Below are positions 18,286-26,200 of a stretch of 64,000 nt of DNA, piece by piece. This stretch comes from Frigidibacter oleivorans (GTDB lineage: Bacteria > Pseudomonadota > Alphaproteobacteria > Rhodobacterales > Rhodobacteraceae): assembly GCF_003993775.1 (NCBI RefSeq), contig NZ_RJRZ01000016.1, forward strand, positions 20,159-84,158, read 5' to 3'. Position 1 is the first letter of the stretch, and each line of letters starts with the position of its first letter. The position numbers and the translations under genes were made by a program. A model generated the notes under the pieces. The model was not told where the DNA came from and searched no databases. It worked only from the letters and a program-made list of their open reading frames with translations.

Positions 18286-19053
18286 ATGCCGTTCCGCAAG
18301 GTCGAAACCGCGAAGCTGTCGGACTCGGTGGTGCGGCAGATCGAGCTGCTGATCCTTCAGGGCATCCTGCGGCCGGGCGAGCGTCTGCCGGCGGAACGCG
18401 AGCTGGCCGAACGGCTGGGCGTGTCGCGGCCCTCGCTGCGCGAGGCGCTGGCCGAGCTGCAGGCGGCTGGGCTGGTCGTCAGCCGTCCCGGCGCGGGGGT
18501 CTTCGTGGCCGAGGTTCTGGGCAACGCCTTCTCGCCCGCGCTGATCCGGCTGTTTGCCAGCCATGACGAGGCGGTGTCGGATTACCTCGACTTCCGCCGC
18601 GATCTGGAGGGGCTGGCGGCGGAGCGCGCGGCGCGGCTCGGGTCCGACACCGACCTGAAGGTGGTGGCCGCGGTGCTGGCGCGGATGGAGACCGCCCATG
18701 CCAAGCGCAACCCCGAGGAAGAGGCGGCGCTGGACGCGCAGTTCCACATGGCGATCCTCGAGGCGAGCCACAACGTCGTGCTGCTGCACATGATGCGGTC
18801 GATGTTCGACCTCTTGCGCGAGGGCGTGTTCTACAACCGCCAGATCATGTTCCGCAATCGCAGCACCCGCGACCTGCTGCTGGACCAGCACCGCGCCATC
18901 GAGGCGGCGCTGCGCGCCCGCGACCCGCAGGCGGCCCGGACCGCGGTGGAGGCGCATCTCGATTTCATCCGCACCGCACTGGCCGAGCAGGGCCGCAGCG
19001 CCCGGAACGAGGCTGTGGCGCAGCTGCGGTTCGAACACGAGCGGGGGCGGTAG
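18286..19053 (+). CDS. FadR/GntR-family transcriptional regulator with FCD domain
   Basis: 255 residues from ATG 18286, preceded by aggaggtggg. The GntR winged helix occupies residues ~5-72, including ILQGILRPGERLPAERELAERLGVSRPSLREAL. The all-helical FCD ligand domain (~85-240) contains FRRDLEGLAAERAARL, DAQFHMAILEASHN and the C-terminal HRAIEAALRARD, giving the usual metal-binding Asp/His positions. PdhR/LldR-like regulators of organic acid use look like this. No target gene is adjacent: the gene converges with the ATP synthase operon and diverges from GFA. Ligand unknown. Confidence 0.9.
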   Translation: MPFRKVETAKLSDSVVRQIELLILQGILRPGERLPAERELAERLGVSRPSLREALAELQAAGLVVSRPGAGVFVAEVLGNAFSPALIRLFASHDEAVSDYLDFRRDLEGLAAERAARLGSDTDLKVVAAVLARMETAHAKRNPEEEAALDAQFHMAILEASHNVVLLHMMRSMFDLLREGVFYNRQIMFRNRSTRDLLLDQHRAIEAALRARDPQAARTAVEAHLDFIRTALAEQGRSARNEAVAQLRFEHERGR

Positions 19054-19079
19054 AGCAGGGCCCACCGCGAAAGGCAAAA

Positions 19080-19101
19080 GCCCCGGTCCTGCGACCGGGG
19101 C
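19080..19101 (-). terminator. Terminator of the F0 ATP synthase operon
   Basis: A perfect 9-bp stem GCCCCGGTC / GACCGGGGC closes a 4-base loop. Read on the minus strand it is followed by CTTTTGCCTTT, so it terminates the leftward atp operon; it may also serve the convergent regulator. Confidence 0.75.
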
Positions 19102-19128
19102 CTTCGCGAAGATCCGGGTGTGGCGCCC

Positions 19129-19683
19129 TCAGTGCAGCCGGGCCTCGACCTCGCCGATGGCGGCGTCGATCTGGGCCGACTTGTCGGCGGGCTGCATGTC
19201 GCGGGCGATGATCTCGCTCGCGGCGGCCACGGCCACCGACACGGCGCGGTTGCGCACCTCGTTCACCGCGGCCTTCTCGGCCGAGGCGATCTGTTCCTCG
19301 GCGGCCTTCAGGCGCCGCGCGATCGAGGTCTTCAGGTCGGCCTTCGCCTTGTCGGCGGCGGCCATCGCCTCTTTCTTCGCGGTGGCGACGATGATGTCCG
19401 ACTGCTCCATCATCTCCTTCTGCTTGCGCTCGTAAGAGGCGAGGATCGTCTGGGCCTCCTCGCGCAGCGCGCGGGCCTCGTCGAGTTCCGCGCGGATCGT
19501 CGCGGCGCGCTTGTCCAGCAGCCCGCCGATCAGCGCCGGCACCTTGAAGTAGACGAGGATGCCGACGAACAGCAGGAAGGCCAGGGTGACGATGAAGTCG
19601 GTGTTGCCCAGCGAGAAGAAGGGGCCGGTGGCCGCGAGGGCGGGACCGGCGGCCAGCAGCAGAACCGGCAGAAGCATCCGCAT
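19129..19683 (-). CDS. atpF: F0F1 ATP synthase subunit b
   Basis: 184 residues from ATG 19683, four bases after the b' stop codon. One N-terminal membrane helix ([19 protein letters not shown], ~23-41) is followed by a long charged coiled coil (~50-165, rich in Ala, Glu and Lys) that forms the peripheral stalk with b'. A possible cleavable leader ([18 protein letters not shown]) precedes the helix, as in several alphaproteobacterial b subunits. It is the last gene of the operon. Confidence 0.93.
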   Translation of the reverse strand: MRMLLPVLLLAAGPALAATGPFFSLGNTDFIVTLAFLLFVGILVYFKVPALIGGLLDKRAATIRAELDEARALREEAQTILASYERKQKEMMEQSDIIVATAKKEAMAAADKAKADLKTSIARRLKAAEEQIASAEKAAVNEVRNRAVSVAVAAASEIIARDMQPADKSAQIDAAIGEVEARLH

Positions 19684-19687
19684 GGTC

Positions 19688-20263
19688 TTACCCCTTGATC
19701 CGGGCGGCCACGGCCGCGTCGATGGCACCGGCATCCGCCCGGGCGCCGAAATGGGCGACGATCTCTGCCGCGGCTTCGCGGGCGACGGCATTCACCGCCT
19801 CCAGCGCGCCGGCACGGATTTCGCCGATCCGCGCTTCCGATTCCGCCGCCTTCGCCGCGATTTCCGCATCGGCATGGGCAGTCGCGGCGTCTAGGTCGGC
19901 CTGGATCTCGGCCTTGGCCGCGGCGACGATCTTCGCCGCCTCGGCCCGGGCATCGGCCAGCGCCTTGGTATAGGCGGCCTCGGCCTCGCGGGCCTTCAGC
20001 TTCATCTCCTCGGCGGTGGCGAGGTCGTTGGTGATCGTGCCCGCCCGTTCGGCCAGCACGCCGCCGATGCGGGGCAGGGCGATGCGCGACAGCACGAGGT
20101 AGATCACCACCAGCGCGACGAGCAGCCAGAAGATCTGATTCGGAAAGGTTTCGAAGACCAGCTGCGGCATGCCCACGGCACTGCCATGCGCATCGGTGCC
20201 GGGCAGCAGCGGATTGACGGCATCCGCCGCATGTGCCGCCGCTTCTTCCGTTGTTGTTGCCAT
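19688..20263 (-). CDS. atpX: F0F1 ATP synthase subunit b'
   Basis: 191 residues. The presence of a second b-type subunit is characteristic of photosynthetic bacteria and alphaproteobacteria. After a ~40-residue N-terminal tail there is one membrane helix ([20 protein letters not shown], ~44-63) and a long Ala/Glu-rich coiled coil. It pairs with subunit b in the stator stalk. A stable hairpin sits in the 81-base gap between atpE and this gene, which may lower its expression relative to subunit c. Confidence 0.93.
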   Translation of the reverse strand: MATTTEEAAAHAADAVNPLLPGTDAHGSAVGMPQLVFETFPNQIFWLLVALVVIYLVLSRIALPRIGGVLAERAGTITNDLATAEEMKLKAREAEAAYTKALADARAEAAKIVAAAKAEIQADLDAATAHADAEIAAKAAESEARIGEIRAGALEAVNAVAREAAAEIVAHFGARADAGAIDAAVAARIKG

Positions 20264-20300
20264 GTCTTTCCCCCGGTCCGGCTGGACCTGTCAAACCGTC

Positions 20301-20326
20301 GGGCAGGCCCCGCGAGGGGCCCGCCC
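20301..20326 (-). other. Intercistronic hairpin between atpE and atpX
   Basis: An 11-base arm GGGCAGGCCCC pairs with GGGGCCCGCCC around a GCGA tetraloop, with a single mismatch. It lies just downstream of atpE and has no T-tract. The position suggests mRNA end protection or partial termination that keeps subunit c in excess, which the stoichiometry of the c-ring requires. The function is inferred. Confidence 0.5.
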
Positions 20327-20344
20327 GGCTTCAGCTTTCGGAGA

Positions 20345-20578
20345 TCAGACCGCGAACAGCAGCAGCAGCGCGACGAGGAACGAGAAGATGCCGAGCGCTT
20401 CGGCAAAGGCCATGCCGATGAACAGGGTCGCGGTCTGCGACGCGGCGGCCGAGGGGTTGCGGAGCGCGCCGGCGAGGTAGTTGCCGGCAACGTTGCCCAC
20501 CCCCATGGCGGCCCCGGCCATGCCGATGCAGGCCAGACCGGCGCCGAGATATTGACCGAGTTGGGCGAGGCTTTCCAT
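20345..20578 (-). CDS. atpE: F0F1 ATP synthase subunit c
   Basis: 77 residues, two membrane helices linked by the polar loop LRNPSA (~39-44). The proton-carrying carboxylate is E60 in [13 protein letters not shown]. The glycine-rich first helix ([13 protein letters not shown]) allows tight packing in the ring. It is encoded between atpB and atpX. Confidence 0.97.
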   Translation of the reverse strand: MESLAQLGQYLGAGLACIGMAGAAMGVGNVAGNYLAGALRNPSAAASQTATLFIGMAFAEALGIFSFLVALLLLFAV

Positions 20579-20631
20579 GTCGAAGCTCCTTCAGGATTGG
20601 AAAGGTTGGAAGATCGGAACCGACCGGGGCC

Positions 20632-21396
20632 TCAGTGGCCCGGGTGCAGCGCGTCCTTGAGGTAGACGCAGGTGAGGATGGTGAAGACATAGGCCTGGAT
20701 CAGCGCGACCAGCACCTCGAGCCCGTACATCGCGGTGATGGCGAGGATCGAGACCGGGGCGATGGCGGCGATGGCTGCAAAGCCCGCGAAGACCTTGATC
20801 ACCGCGTGGCCGGCCATGACGTTGCCCGCAAGTCGGATGGAGTGGCTGACCGGCCGCACGAAGTAGGAGATGACCTCGATCACCGCCAGCACCGGACGCA
20901 GCGGCAGCGGCGCCGACGAGACCCAGAACAGGTTCAGGAAATGCGTGCCGTTCTTGACGAAGCCGAGGATGGTGACGCCGAGGAAGACCATCAGCGCCAG
21001 CACCGCGGTAACCGCGATATGCGAGGTGGTCGAGAAGGACATCGGGATCAGGCCGAGGAAGTTGGCAAAGACGATGAAGCAGAAGAGCGTCATTACATAG
21101 GGGAAGTATTTCAGCCCCTCCTTGCCGGTGATGTCCTCGAGCATCTTGTGGACCATGCCGAAGGTCAGTTCGGCGACCGACTGGGCCCGGCTGGGGACGA
21201 TGGCGCGCCCGCGCGAACCCACGACCAGCAGCAGCACGATCGCCAGCACCGTGAGCGCCATCCACAGCGTCACATTGGTGGGCGTGTACCAGTGGATCTC
21301 TGAGCCGCCGAACAGCGGACGGACCAGGAACTGGTCCATCGGGTGAAAGGCGAGCCCGCCTTCGGCTGCATGTTCGGTCGCGGTTTCCGTCGCCAC
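20632..21396 (-). CDS. atpB: F0F1 ATP synthase subunit a
   Basis: 254 residues. The essential arginine of the proton channel is R188 in [13 protein letters not shown], and the downstream helix with [15 protein letters not shown] carries the conserved Glu/Gln pair. I choose the GTG at 21396: a GAGGGGA Shine-Dalgarno precedes it at the right distance and it gives (M)[22 protein letters not shown], the usual rhodobacterial N-terminus. An ATG 15 bases upstream would overlap atpI by 14 bases. Confidence 0.95.
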   Translation of the reverse strand: MATETATEHAAEGGLAFHPMDQFLVRPLFGGSEIHWYTPTNVTLWMALTVLAIVLLLVVGSRGRAIVPSRAQSVAELTFGMVHKMLEDITGKEGLKYFPYVMTLFCFIVFANFLGLIPMSFSTTSHIAVTAVLALMVFLGVTILGFVKNGTHFLNLFWVSSAPLPLRPVLAVIEVISYFVRPVSHSIRLAGNVMAGHAVIKVFAGFAAIAAIAPVSILAITAMYGLEVLVALIQAYVFTILTCVYLKDALHPGH

Positions 21397-21397
21397 T

Positions 21398-21733
21398 TCA
21401 CTTCCCCTCATCCGCGGCGGCCTCGGCCGCCTGACGTTTTTCCTGCATCTCCGTGGCGGTCCGGATCACGGTCTTGATCCCCGCGGCCAGCCCCAGAAGC
21501 ACGAACAGCACCATCAGGAACGGCATCGTTCCGAACAGCACATCCAGCCCGTATCCGATGCCGAAGCCGATCCCGATGCCCGAGACCAGTTCGATCACCA
21601 TGCGCCAGGCCATTTCGGACTGGCTGAAGTTCTTTCCGACCCCACCGGACGCGGCACCGGCCTTTTCCGCTCGGGCCCGTGCCAGCCGCGTTTCGAACGC
21701 GTCGAGCCGGGTCTTGTCTGGATCCTCGGCCAT
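21398..21733 (-). CDS. atpI: ATP synthase protein I
   Basis: 111 residues from ATG 21733. A hydrophilic N-terminus is followed by two membrane helices ([24 protein letters not shown] and [16 protein letters not shown]) and a charged C-terminal tail. AtpI helps assemble the c-ring and is not a stoichiometric subunit. First gene of the operon; its stop precedes the chosen atpB GTG by one base. The F1 genes are elsewhere, as usual in Rhodobacteraceae. Confidence 0.92.
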   Translation of the reverse strand: MAEDPDKTRLDAFETRLARARAEKAGAASGGVGKNFSQSEMAWRMVIELVSGIGIGFGIGYGLDVLFGTMPFLMVLFVLLGLAAGIKTVIRTATEMQEKRQAAEAAADEGK

Positions 21734-21761
21734 GCGGGGCCCCCCGTCGGCAGTTGCGGCC

Positions 21762-21790
21762 TTGGTAGGGATCGCGGGGGCGTGAGTCAA
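21762..21790 (-). promoter_or_regulatory. Candidate promoter of the F0 operon
   Basis: On the minus strand TTGACT (21790-21785) and TACCAA (21767-21762) are 17 bases apart, and the -10 lies ~29 bases upstream of the atpI ATG. The -35 is near consensus; the -10 is weaker. Confidence 0.45.
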
Positions 21791-21948
21791 GGTGCTTCCC
21801 GGTCGATGTGATGACGGGCAAACCATTGATTTGTTTATAGAATGACGTGGGTCTCGCGCCGCCCTTCACCTCACGGGATGCGGCTGCGGCGAAAACCGTC
21901 ATTCAACCGATCGGTTGACGATTGCCGCGACCCTTGCGAAGACGGGTC

Positions 21949-22407
21949 ATGCCAGAGGCGCCCGCCCCCCCTGCCGATACCGAACCGCGCGCGGTTCCGC
22001 AGCCGCGGCTCGATGCGGTATTCTCGGCGCTGGCGGACCCGACGCGGCGCACGATCCTTTCGATGCTGCTGGAGGACGACATGGCGGTGACGGATGTGGC
22101 CGACCCGTTCCGGATGTCGCTGGCCGCGATCTCCAAACATCTGCAGATCCTCGCCGAGGCCGGGCTGATCAGCCAGGAAAAGCGCGGCCGGGTGAAATGG
22201 TGCCGGCTGGAACCGGATGCGCTGCGCGAGGCGAGCGTGTGGATGCAGGGCTTCGGCCAGTTCGACCGGCTGGACTTCGATGCCTTCGAGCGTTTCCTCG
22301 CGGTGGAACTCGACCCGCAGCGCGACGGGTTCGACGCGGTTGAGGCCGGCGATGGACCCGGCGCGGAGGAGGACACGGAATGCACGTCATTGCCGCAGAA
22401 CCGCTGA
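21949..22407 (+). CDS. ArsR-family transcriptional regulator
   Basis: 152 residues from ATG 21949. The winged helix covers ~25-105: LDAVFSALADPTRRTILSMLLEDD, then VADPFRMSLAAISKHLQILAEAGLI as recognition helix and QEKRGRVKWCRLEPDAL as wing. No metal-binding cysteine pair in the alpha-3 helix is seen, so it belongs to the non-metal group (SdpR-like) usually linked to an adjacent gene. The C-terminus overlaps allA by 28 bases, implying co-expression. Divergent from atpI. Confidence 0.88.
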   Translation: MPEAPAPPADTEPRAVPQPRLDAVFSALADPTRRTILSMLLEDDMAVTDVADPFRMSLAAISKHLQILAEAGLISQEKRGRVKWCRLEPDALREASVWMQGFGQFDRLDFDAFERFLAVELDPQRDGFDAVEAGDGPGAEEDTECTSLPQNR

Positions 22408-22865
22408 CCGAGCGGGCGTTCGGCCCCTTCGGCGATGTGCTTCAGGCCGAGGGCACGCCGGACCGGATGATCAATGCGGGCCTGTGCGGGCGCTATCACG
22501 ACCGGGCGCGGCTCGATTTCGGCGACGGTCGGGCCGGGCTGTCGATCTTCGACGCGGTGCCCCGGCAACTGCCCTATGGCTTCGATCTGGTCGAGCGGCA
22601 CCCCGAGGGCAGCCAGGCCTTCCTGCCGATGTCGCTGCAGCCCTTCCTGGTGATCGTGGCGCCCGATGCGGGCGGGGTGCCGGGCCGGCCGCGCGCCTTC
22701 GTCACCGGGCCGGGGCAGGGGATCAACCTGCATCGCGGCACATGGCACGGTGTCCTGACCCCGCTGCATGCGCCCGGCCTCTTCGCCGTGGTGGACCGGA
22801 TCGGACCCGGCGACAACCTGCAGGAACACCGCTACGAGGCGCCCTGGACGGTGGTGGCGGACTAG
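22380..22865 (+). CDS. allA: Ureidoglycolate lyase
   Basis: 161 residues, normal for AllA. It splits ureidoglycolate into glyoxylate and urea at the end of purine (allantoin) breakdown. The family features are the N-terminus AAEPLTERAFGPFGDVLQ, VERHPEGSQAFLPM (~73-86, active-site His/Gln), and INLHRGTWHGVLTPL (~115-129, cupin-like histidines). The ATG at 22380 has an AGGAGG about nine bases upstream although it lies inside the ArsR gene. The other allantoin genes are not in the window. Confidence 0.93.
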   Translation: MHVIAAEPLTERAFGPFGDVLQAEGTPDRMINAGLCGRYHDRARLDFGDGRAGLSIFDAVPRQLPYGFDLVERHPEGSQAFLPMSLQPFLVIVAPDAGGVPGRPRAFVTGPGQGINLHRGTWHGVLTPLHAPGLFAVVDRIGPGDNLQEHRYEAPWTVVAD

Positions 22866-23021
22866 GGGTTTCGCCGCCCCGTCCCCCGCCATCTGGGCGG
22901 GCAACCGCGCAGGCGCGGCAATGATACCGGTTTCGCCCGTTGCGGTGCGGCGAGCGGGGCTGACAGCGGGCGCGGGCTTCTCTACCATCCTTCCGGCATT
23001 CCCGAAGTGCTCGGAGGGGCG

Positions 23022-23525
23022 ATGCTCGACGACGGATTGAAGACGCTCTTTGCCGAAACCGGGGAAAATCTCGGGCTGACGCGGCCCGCCTCGCTGTGTT
23101 TCGCGGCCATCTGGCGGGCACCGAATCCCCCCTGTGCCGACGATCTGGTGCAGGTCGCGGGCATCTCGCGATCGAACGTGTCCACCGCGCTGAAGGAGTT
23201 GCGGGCCTGGGGCCTCGTCGCCGTCACCCGGGTGCCGGGCGACCGGCGCGAGTTCTTCGTTGCCCCGGCCGACCCCTGGATGCTGGTGCGCCAGATGCTG
23301 GCCGAACGCGAACGGCGGGTGCTGAGCCCGGCGGTGGACCGGCTGCGCGCCCTGCGTCAGGTGGCGCCGGACGGGGCGCTGGCCGAACTGTCCGAGGCGC
23401 TGGAGACGATGGCGCTGTGGCAGGCGCGGCTGGCCCGGCTGGAGCCCGCGGAACTGCAGCAGCTGATGCAGTCCCCCCCGGCGCCGCAGGACCGCAAGAA
23501 AAAGAAGAAATCGAAGAAAAGCTGA
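23022..23525 (+). CDS. GbsR/MarR-like transcriptional regulator
   Basis: 167 residues from ATG 23022 (GGAGGGG seven bases upstream). The winged helix is readable as LTRPASLCFAAIWRAPNPPCADDLVQVAGISRSNVSTALKELRAWGLV (~16-63), a GbsR-type pattern, with a VPGDRREFFVA wing. A helical dimerisation part follows. The C-terminus is odd: a run of lysines (RKKKKKSKKS) that could contact DNA. It sits directly before the iron module with a 156-base gap that seems to contain that module's own promoter, so it may or may not regulate it. Confidence 0.82.
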   Translation: MLDDGLKTLFAETGENLGLTRPASLCFAAIWRAPNPPCADDLVQVAGISRSNVSTALKELRAWGLVAVTRVPGDRREFFVAPADPWMLVRQMLAERERRVLSPAVDRLRALRQVAPDGALAELSEALETMALWQARLARLEPAELQQLMQSPPAPQDRKKKKKSKKS

Positions 23526-23610
23526 TCCCGGCTGCCGGCGGCGCGGCCCGGTCGCGGGATGCCTGCGTGCCGCCGCTATTCCTGATCAGAAAAATCGGGT
23601 TTGACAAGCC

Positions 23611-23625
23611 TGACTTTTTCACTCA
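23611..23625 (+). promoter_or_regulatory. Candidate iron-responsive operator (TGA-N9-TCA) upstream of hemP
   Basis: TGACTTTTTCACTCA matches the TGA-N9-TCA form described for RirA iron-responsive operators in alphaproteobacteria. It overlaps the downstream side of a consensus TTGACA -35 at 23601-23606. The location before hemP fits iron control. The motif is short, so chance occurrence is possible. Confidence 0.35.
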
Positions 23626-23681
23626 ACTTCCTCGCATAGCCAACCGGTCGGGTAGCCGCGCATCCTATCCGAGGGAACAGC

Positions 23682-23840
23682 ATGAAACGCGCAGTCGAAG
23701 ACCGCCCCCGGGGCGCCGATACGGACCGGACGTTCCTGCCTGACCCGGCGGGAGGGATCATGCTGTCGCTGATCGCCGGTCTCGTTCCACGCGGATCCGC
23801 CCTGGACCAGGTGTTCGACCGGATCGAGAGGACGTCATGA
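23682..23840 (+). CDS. Small unrecognised ORF coupled to hemP (52 aa)
   Basis: ATG at 23682 with GAGGGA five bases upstream; 52 codons; the stop TGA overlaps the hemP ATG as ATGA (23837-23840). The product is hydrophilic and arginine-rich with a short hydrophobic stretch (GGIMLSLIAGLV). I recognise no family. Good ribosome binding site, correct length and start-stop overlap argue that it is translated, perhaps as a leader peptide that couples hemP translation or as a small iron-related protein. Confidence 0.6.
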   Translation: MKRAVEDRPRGADTDRTFLPDPAGGIMLSLIAGLVPRGSALDQVFDRIERTS

Positions 23841-23998
23841 ACGCAACGCTTTCCACCACCTTCTCGCTGCAGGACGCCGTGCCTGTCCATGATGCCACCC
23901 GGCTGACCGAGGGCGGCGTTCAGGCGCGGATCGTGCTGAACGGGCAGATCTACACGCTGCGCATCACCCGTGCGGGCAAGCTGATCCTGACGAAGTGA
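23837..23998 (+). CDS. hemP: Hemin uptake protein HemP
   Basis: 53 residues, typical length. The C-terminal half ARIVLNGQIYTLRITRAGKLILTK carries the family signature (G-x-x-Y-x-L-R-I-T-R-x-G-K-L-I-L-T-K). HemP is a small protein induced by iron limitation and linked to haem uptake; in some bacteria it acts as a regulator of haem receptor genes. It is the second cistron after the 52-codon ORF and stands 64 bases before the imelysin gene, at the head of what looks like an iron module. Confidence 0.93.
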   Translation: MNATLSTTFSLQDAVPVHDATRLTEGGVQARIVLNGQIYTLRITRAGKLILTK

Positions 23999-24062
23999 GC
24001 GGCAGAGACGAGTTTTCCCGGCGGGATGTTCCCGCCGGTCGCAGGTCCTGAGGGAGGACAGA

Positions 24063-25328
24063 ATGACGCCCCGGCTTTTCGCCATCGCTCTTGCCAGCAC
24101 CGCCCTGACCGGGCTGCCCGCACTCGCCGCCGAAAAGGCCGAGGTGCTGGATACCTACGCGGATATCGCCGAGGCCGGCTATTCCGACAGCCTGACCACC
24201 GCGCAGGCGCTGCGCGACGCCGTCGCCGCGCTGGTGGAGGCACCGTCCGAAGCGACGCTCGACGCCGCGAAAGAGGCCTGGCTGGCCGCGCGGGTGCCCT
24301 ATCAGCAGACCGAGGTCTTCCGCTTCGGCAACGCCATCGTCGATGACTGGGAAGGCAAGGTGAATGCCTGGCCGCTGGACGAGGGCCTGATCGACTATGT
24401 CGATTCGGGCTATGGCGAGGCCAGCGATGAAAACGAATACCGCGTGCTGAACGTCATCGCCAATCCCGGCTTCGACCTGGCCGGCGAGACGGTGGACGCC
24501 ACCGAGATCACGCCAGAGCTGATCGCCGACACGCTGCACGAGGCCGACGAGACCGAGGCCAACGTCGCCTCGGGCTATCACGCGATCGAGTTCCTGCTGT
24601 GGGGGCAGGATCTGCACGGCACCGAGGCCGGGGCGGGGGAACGCCCCTATACCGACTACATGCAGGGCGAGGGCTGCACCGGCGGCAATTGCGACCGCCG
24701 CGCGGACTATCTGACCGCGGCAACCGATCTGCTGGTGTCGGACCTCGAATACATGGCCGCGCAATGGGCCGAGGGCGGCGCCGCGCGCGAGGCACTGTTG
24801 ACCGACGAGGATGCGGGCCTGTCGGCGATCCTGACCGGCATGGGCAGCCTGTCCTATGGCGAACAGGCGGGCGAGCGGATGAAGCTGGGCCTGATGCTGA
24901 ACGACCCCGAGGAAGAGCATGACTGCTTTTCGGACAATACCCATAACAGCCACTACTATGACGGGCTCGGGATCCGGAACGTCTATCTGGGCAGCTATAC
25001 CCGCACCGACGGCAGCACCGTCTCCGGCCCCTCGGTGTCGGAACTGGTGGCCGAGGCCGACCCGGCGGTCGATGCCGAACTGAAGGCCAAGCTCGATCAT
25101 ACCGTGGCGGCGCTGCAGGCGCTGGTGGACGCGGCCGAGGGCGGCATGGCCTATGACATGATGCTGGCCCCCGGCAATGCCGAGGGCGAGGCGCTGATCA
25201 CCGCCGCCGTCGACGGGCTGGTGGACCAGACCAGCAGCATCGAACGCGCGGTGACCGCGCTCGGCGTGTCCGACATCGCCTTCGAAGGCTCCGACAGCCT
25301 CGACAACCCCACCGCCGTCTTCCAGTGA
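24063..25328 (+). CDS. Imelysin-family (IrpA-like) periplasmic iron protein
   Basis: 421 residues with a Sec signal peptide (cleavage near LAA/EKA, residue 23). The imelysin fold is an all-helical two-bundle domain; the signature GxHxxE is present as GYHAIEFLLWG (G171, H173, E176). Members such as IrpA/EfeO-like proteins bind iron at the outer face of the cell and depend on low iron for expression. Start ATG 24063 has gagggagg directly upstream. It follows hemP and precedes bfd/bfr, supporting an iron role. Peptidase activity in the family name is historical and not implied. Confidence 0.92.
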   Translation: MTPRLFAIALASTALTGLPALAAEKAEVLDTYADIAEAGYSDSLTTAQALRDAVAALVEAPSEATLDAAKEAWLAARVPYQQTEVFRFGNAIVDDWEGKVNAWPLDEGLIDYVDSGYGEASDENEYRVLNVIANPGFDLAGETVDATEITPELIADTLHEADETEANVASGYHAIEFLLWGQDLHGTEAGAGERPYTDYMQGEGCTGGNCDRRADYLTAATDLLVSDLEYMAAQWAEGGAAREALLTDEDAGLSAILTGMGSLSYGEQAGERMKLGLMLNDPEEEHDCFSDNTHNSHYYDGLGIRNVYLGSYTRTDGSTVSGPSVSELVAEADPAVDAELKAKLDHTVAALQALVDAAEGGMAYDMMLAPGNAEGEALITAAVDGLVDQTSSIERAVTALGVSDIAFEGSDSLDNPTAVFQ

Positions 25329-25337
25329 CCCTGTCAC

Positions 25338-25360
25338 GGCGGCGCCCTGCCGGCGCCGCC
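25338..25360 (+). terminator. Hairpin between imelysin and bfd genes
   Basis: A perfect 9-bp stem GGCGGCGCC / GGCGCCGCC with a CTGCC loop fills the 53-base gap. It has no T-tract, so it is more likely an attenuating or mRNA-stabilising structure than a full terminator. Confidence 0.45.
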
Positions 25361-25381
25361 GCTTGCCGCCGAAAGACCAGC

Positions 25382-25675
25382 ATGATCGTCTGTCACTGCC
25401 AGTCCATCACCGACCGCGACATCGGCGCCGCCATCGACTGGATGCGCGCCGCCGACCCCGAGACCATCATCACGCCCGGCAAGATCTACCGGGCGCTCGG
25501 CAAGCGGTCGGATTGCGGCGGCTGCATGCCGCTTTTCCTTGCCACCATGCGCAAGTCGGACAATCTTGAGGTGCCACCAAACTTGCGCGGCCTGCGCCGC
25601 GCGGCAGGAAAGGACACCTCGAATGAAGGGCGACCCGAAGGTCATCGACTATCTCAACGCGGCCCTGCGGTCTGA
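25382..25675 (+). CDS. bfd: Bacterioferritin-associated ferredoxin
   Basis: 97 residues from ATG 25382. Bfd carries a 2Fe-2S cluster and donates electrons to bacterioferritin so that stored iron is released. The cluster cysteines are in [11 protein letters not shown] (C4, C6) and SDCGGCMP (two cysteines near residues 44 and 47). Typical Bfd ends after ~70 residues; here the frame continues 53 bases into bfr, adding a tail rich in Arg and Gly that is probably unstructured. The overlap couples it to bfr. Confidence 0.92.
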   Translation: MIVCHCQSITDRDIGAAIDWMRAADPETIITPGKIYRALGKRSDCGGCMPLFLATMRKSDNLEVPPNLRGLRRAAGKDTSNEGRPEGHRLSQRGPAV

Positions 25676-26108
25676 GCTGACCGCGGTCAGCCAGTACTGG
25701 CTGCATTACCGGCTGCAGGAGGACTGGGGCTTCGGCCGGATCGCCGACAAGAGCCGCGCGGAAAGCATCGAGGAGATGCACCACGCCGACAAGCTGATCC
25801 AGCGGATCATCTTCCTCGAAGGCCATCCGAACCTGCAAAAGCTCGACCCGCTGCGCATCGGCCAGACCCTGCGCGAGACGCTGGAGGCCGACCTTGCCGC
25901 CGAGCATGACGCCCGCACCCTCTATATCGAGGCGCGCGACCATTGCGAAAGCGTGGGCGACTATGTCTCGAAGATCCTGTTCGAGGAACTGATCACCGAC
26001 GAGGAAGGCCATATCGACTTTCTGGAAACCCAGATCGGCCTGTTCGAGAAGATCGGCGAGGAACGCTATGGCCTGCTGAACGCCAAACCGGCGAACGAGG
26101 CGGAATAA
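25623..26108 (+). CDS. bfr: Bacterioferritin
   Basis: 161 residues from ATG 25623. This four-helix-bundle ferritin forms a 24-mer that oxidises and stores iron. The ferroxidase ligands are recognisable: E18 in [13 protein letters not shown]51 and H54 in [14 protein letters not shown]94 in [11 protein letters not shown] and the final EEGHIDFLE (~127-135). The haem-binding methionine is expected in the [14 protein letters not shown] helix (M52). It overlaps bfd and lies inside the iron module. Confidence 0.95.
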   Translation: MKGDPKVIDYLNAALRSELTAVSQYWLHYRLQEDWGFGRIADKSRAESIEEMHHADKLIQRIIFLEGHPNLQKLDPLRIGQTLRETLEADLAAEHDARTLYIEARDHCESVGDYVSKILFEELITDEEGHIDFLETQIGLFEKIGEERYGLLNAKPANEAE

Positions 26109-26120
26109 CGCGGCCCGCCC

Positions 26121-26161
26121 GCCTGCGGCAAAGCGGCCCGTCCCCTGTCGCAGGCAGTTTT
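26121..26161 (+). terminator. Possible terminator after bfr
   Basis: GCCTGCG (26121-26127) pairs with CGCAGGC (26149-26155), followed by AGTTTT. The 21-base loop is long, so efficiency is uncertain. It would separate bfd-bfr from the downstream DUF1111-imelysin-DUF1513 genes. Confidence 0.4.
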
Positions 26162-26200
26162 CCGATTGAAAGCCTCGGGCATCGGGCGCTAGCTCGGATC

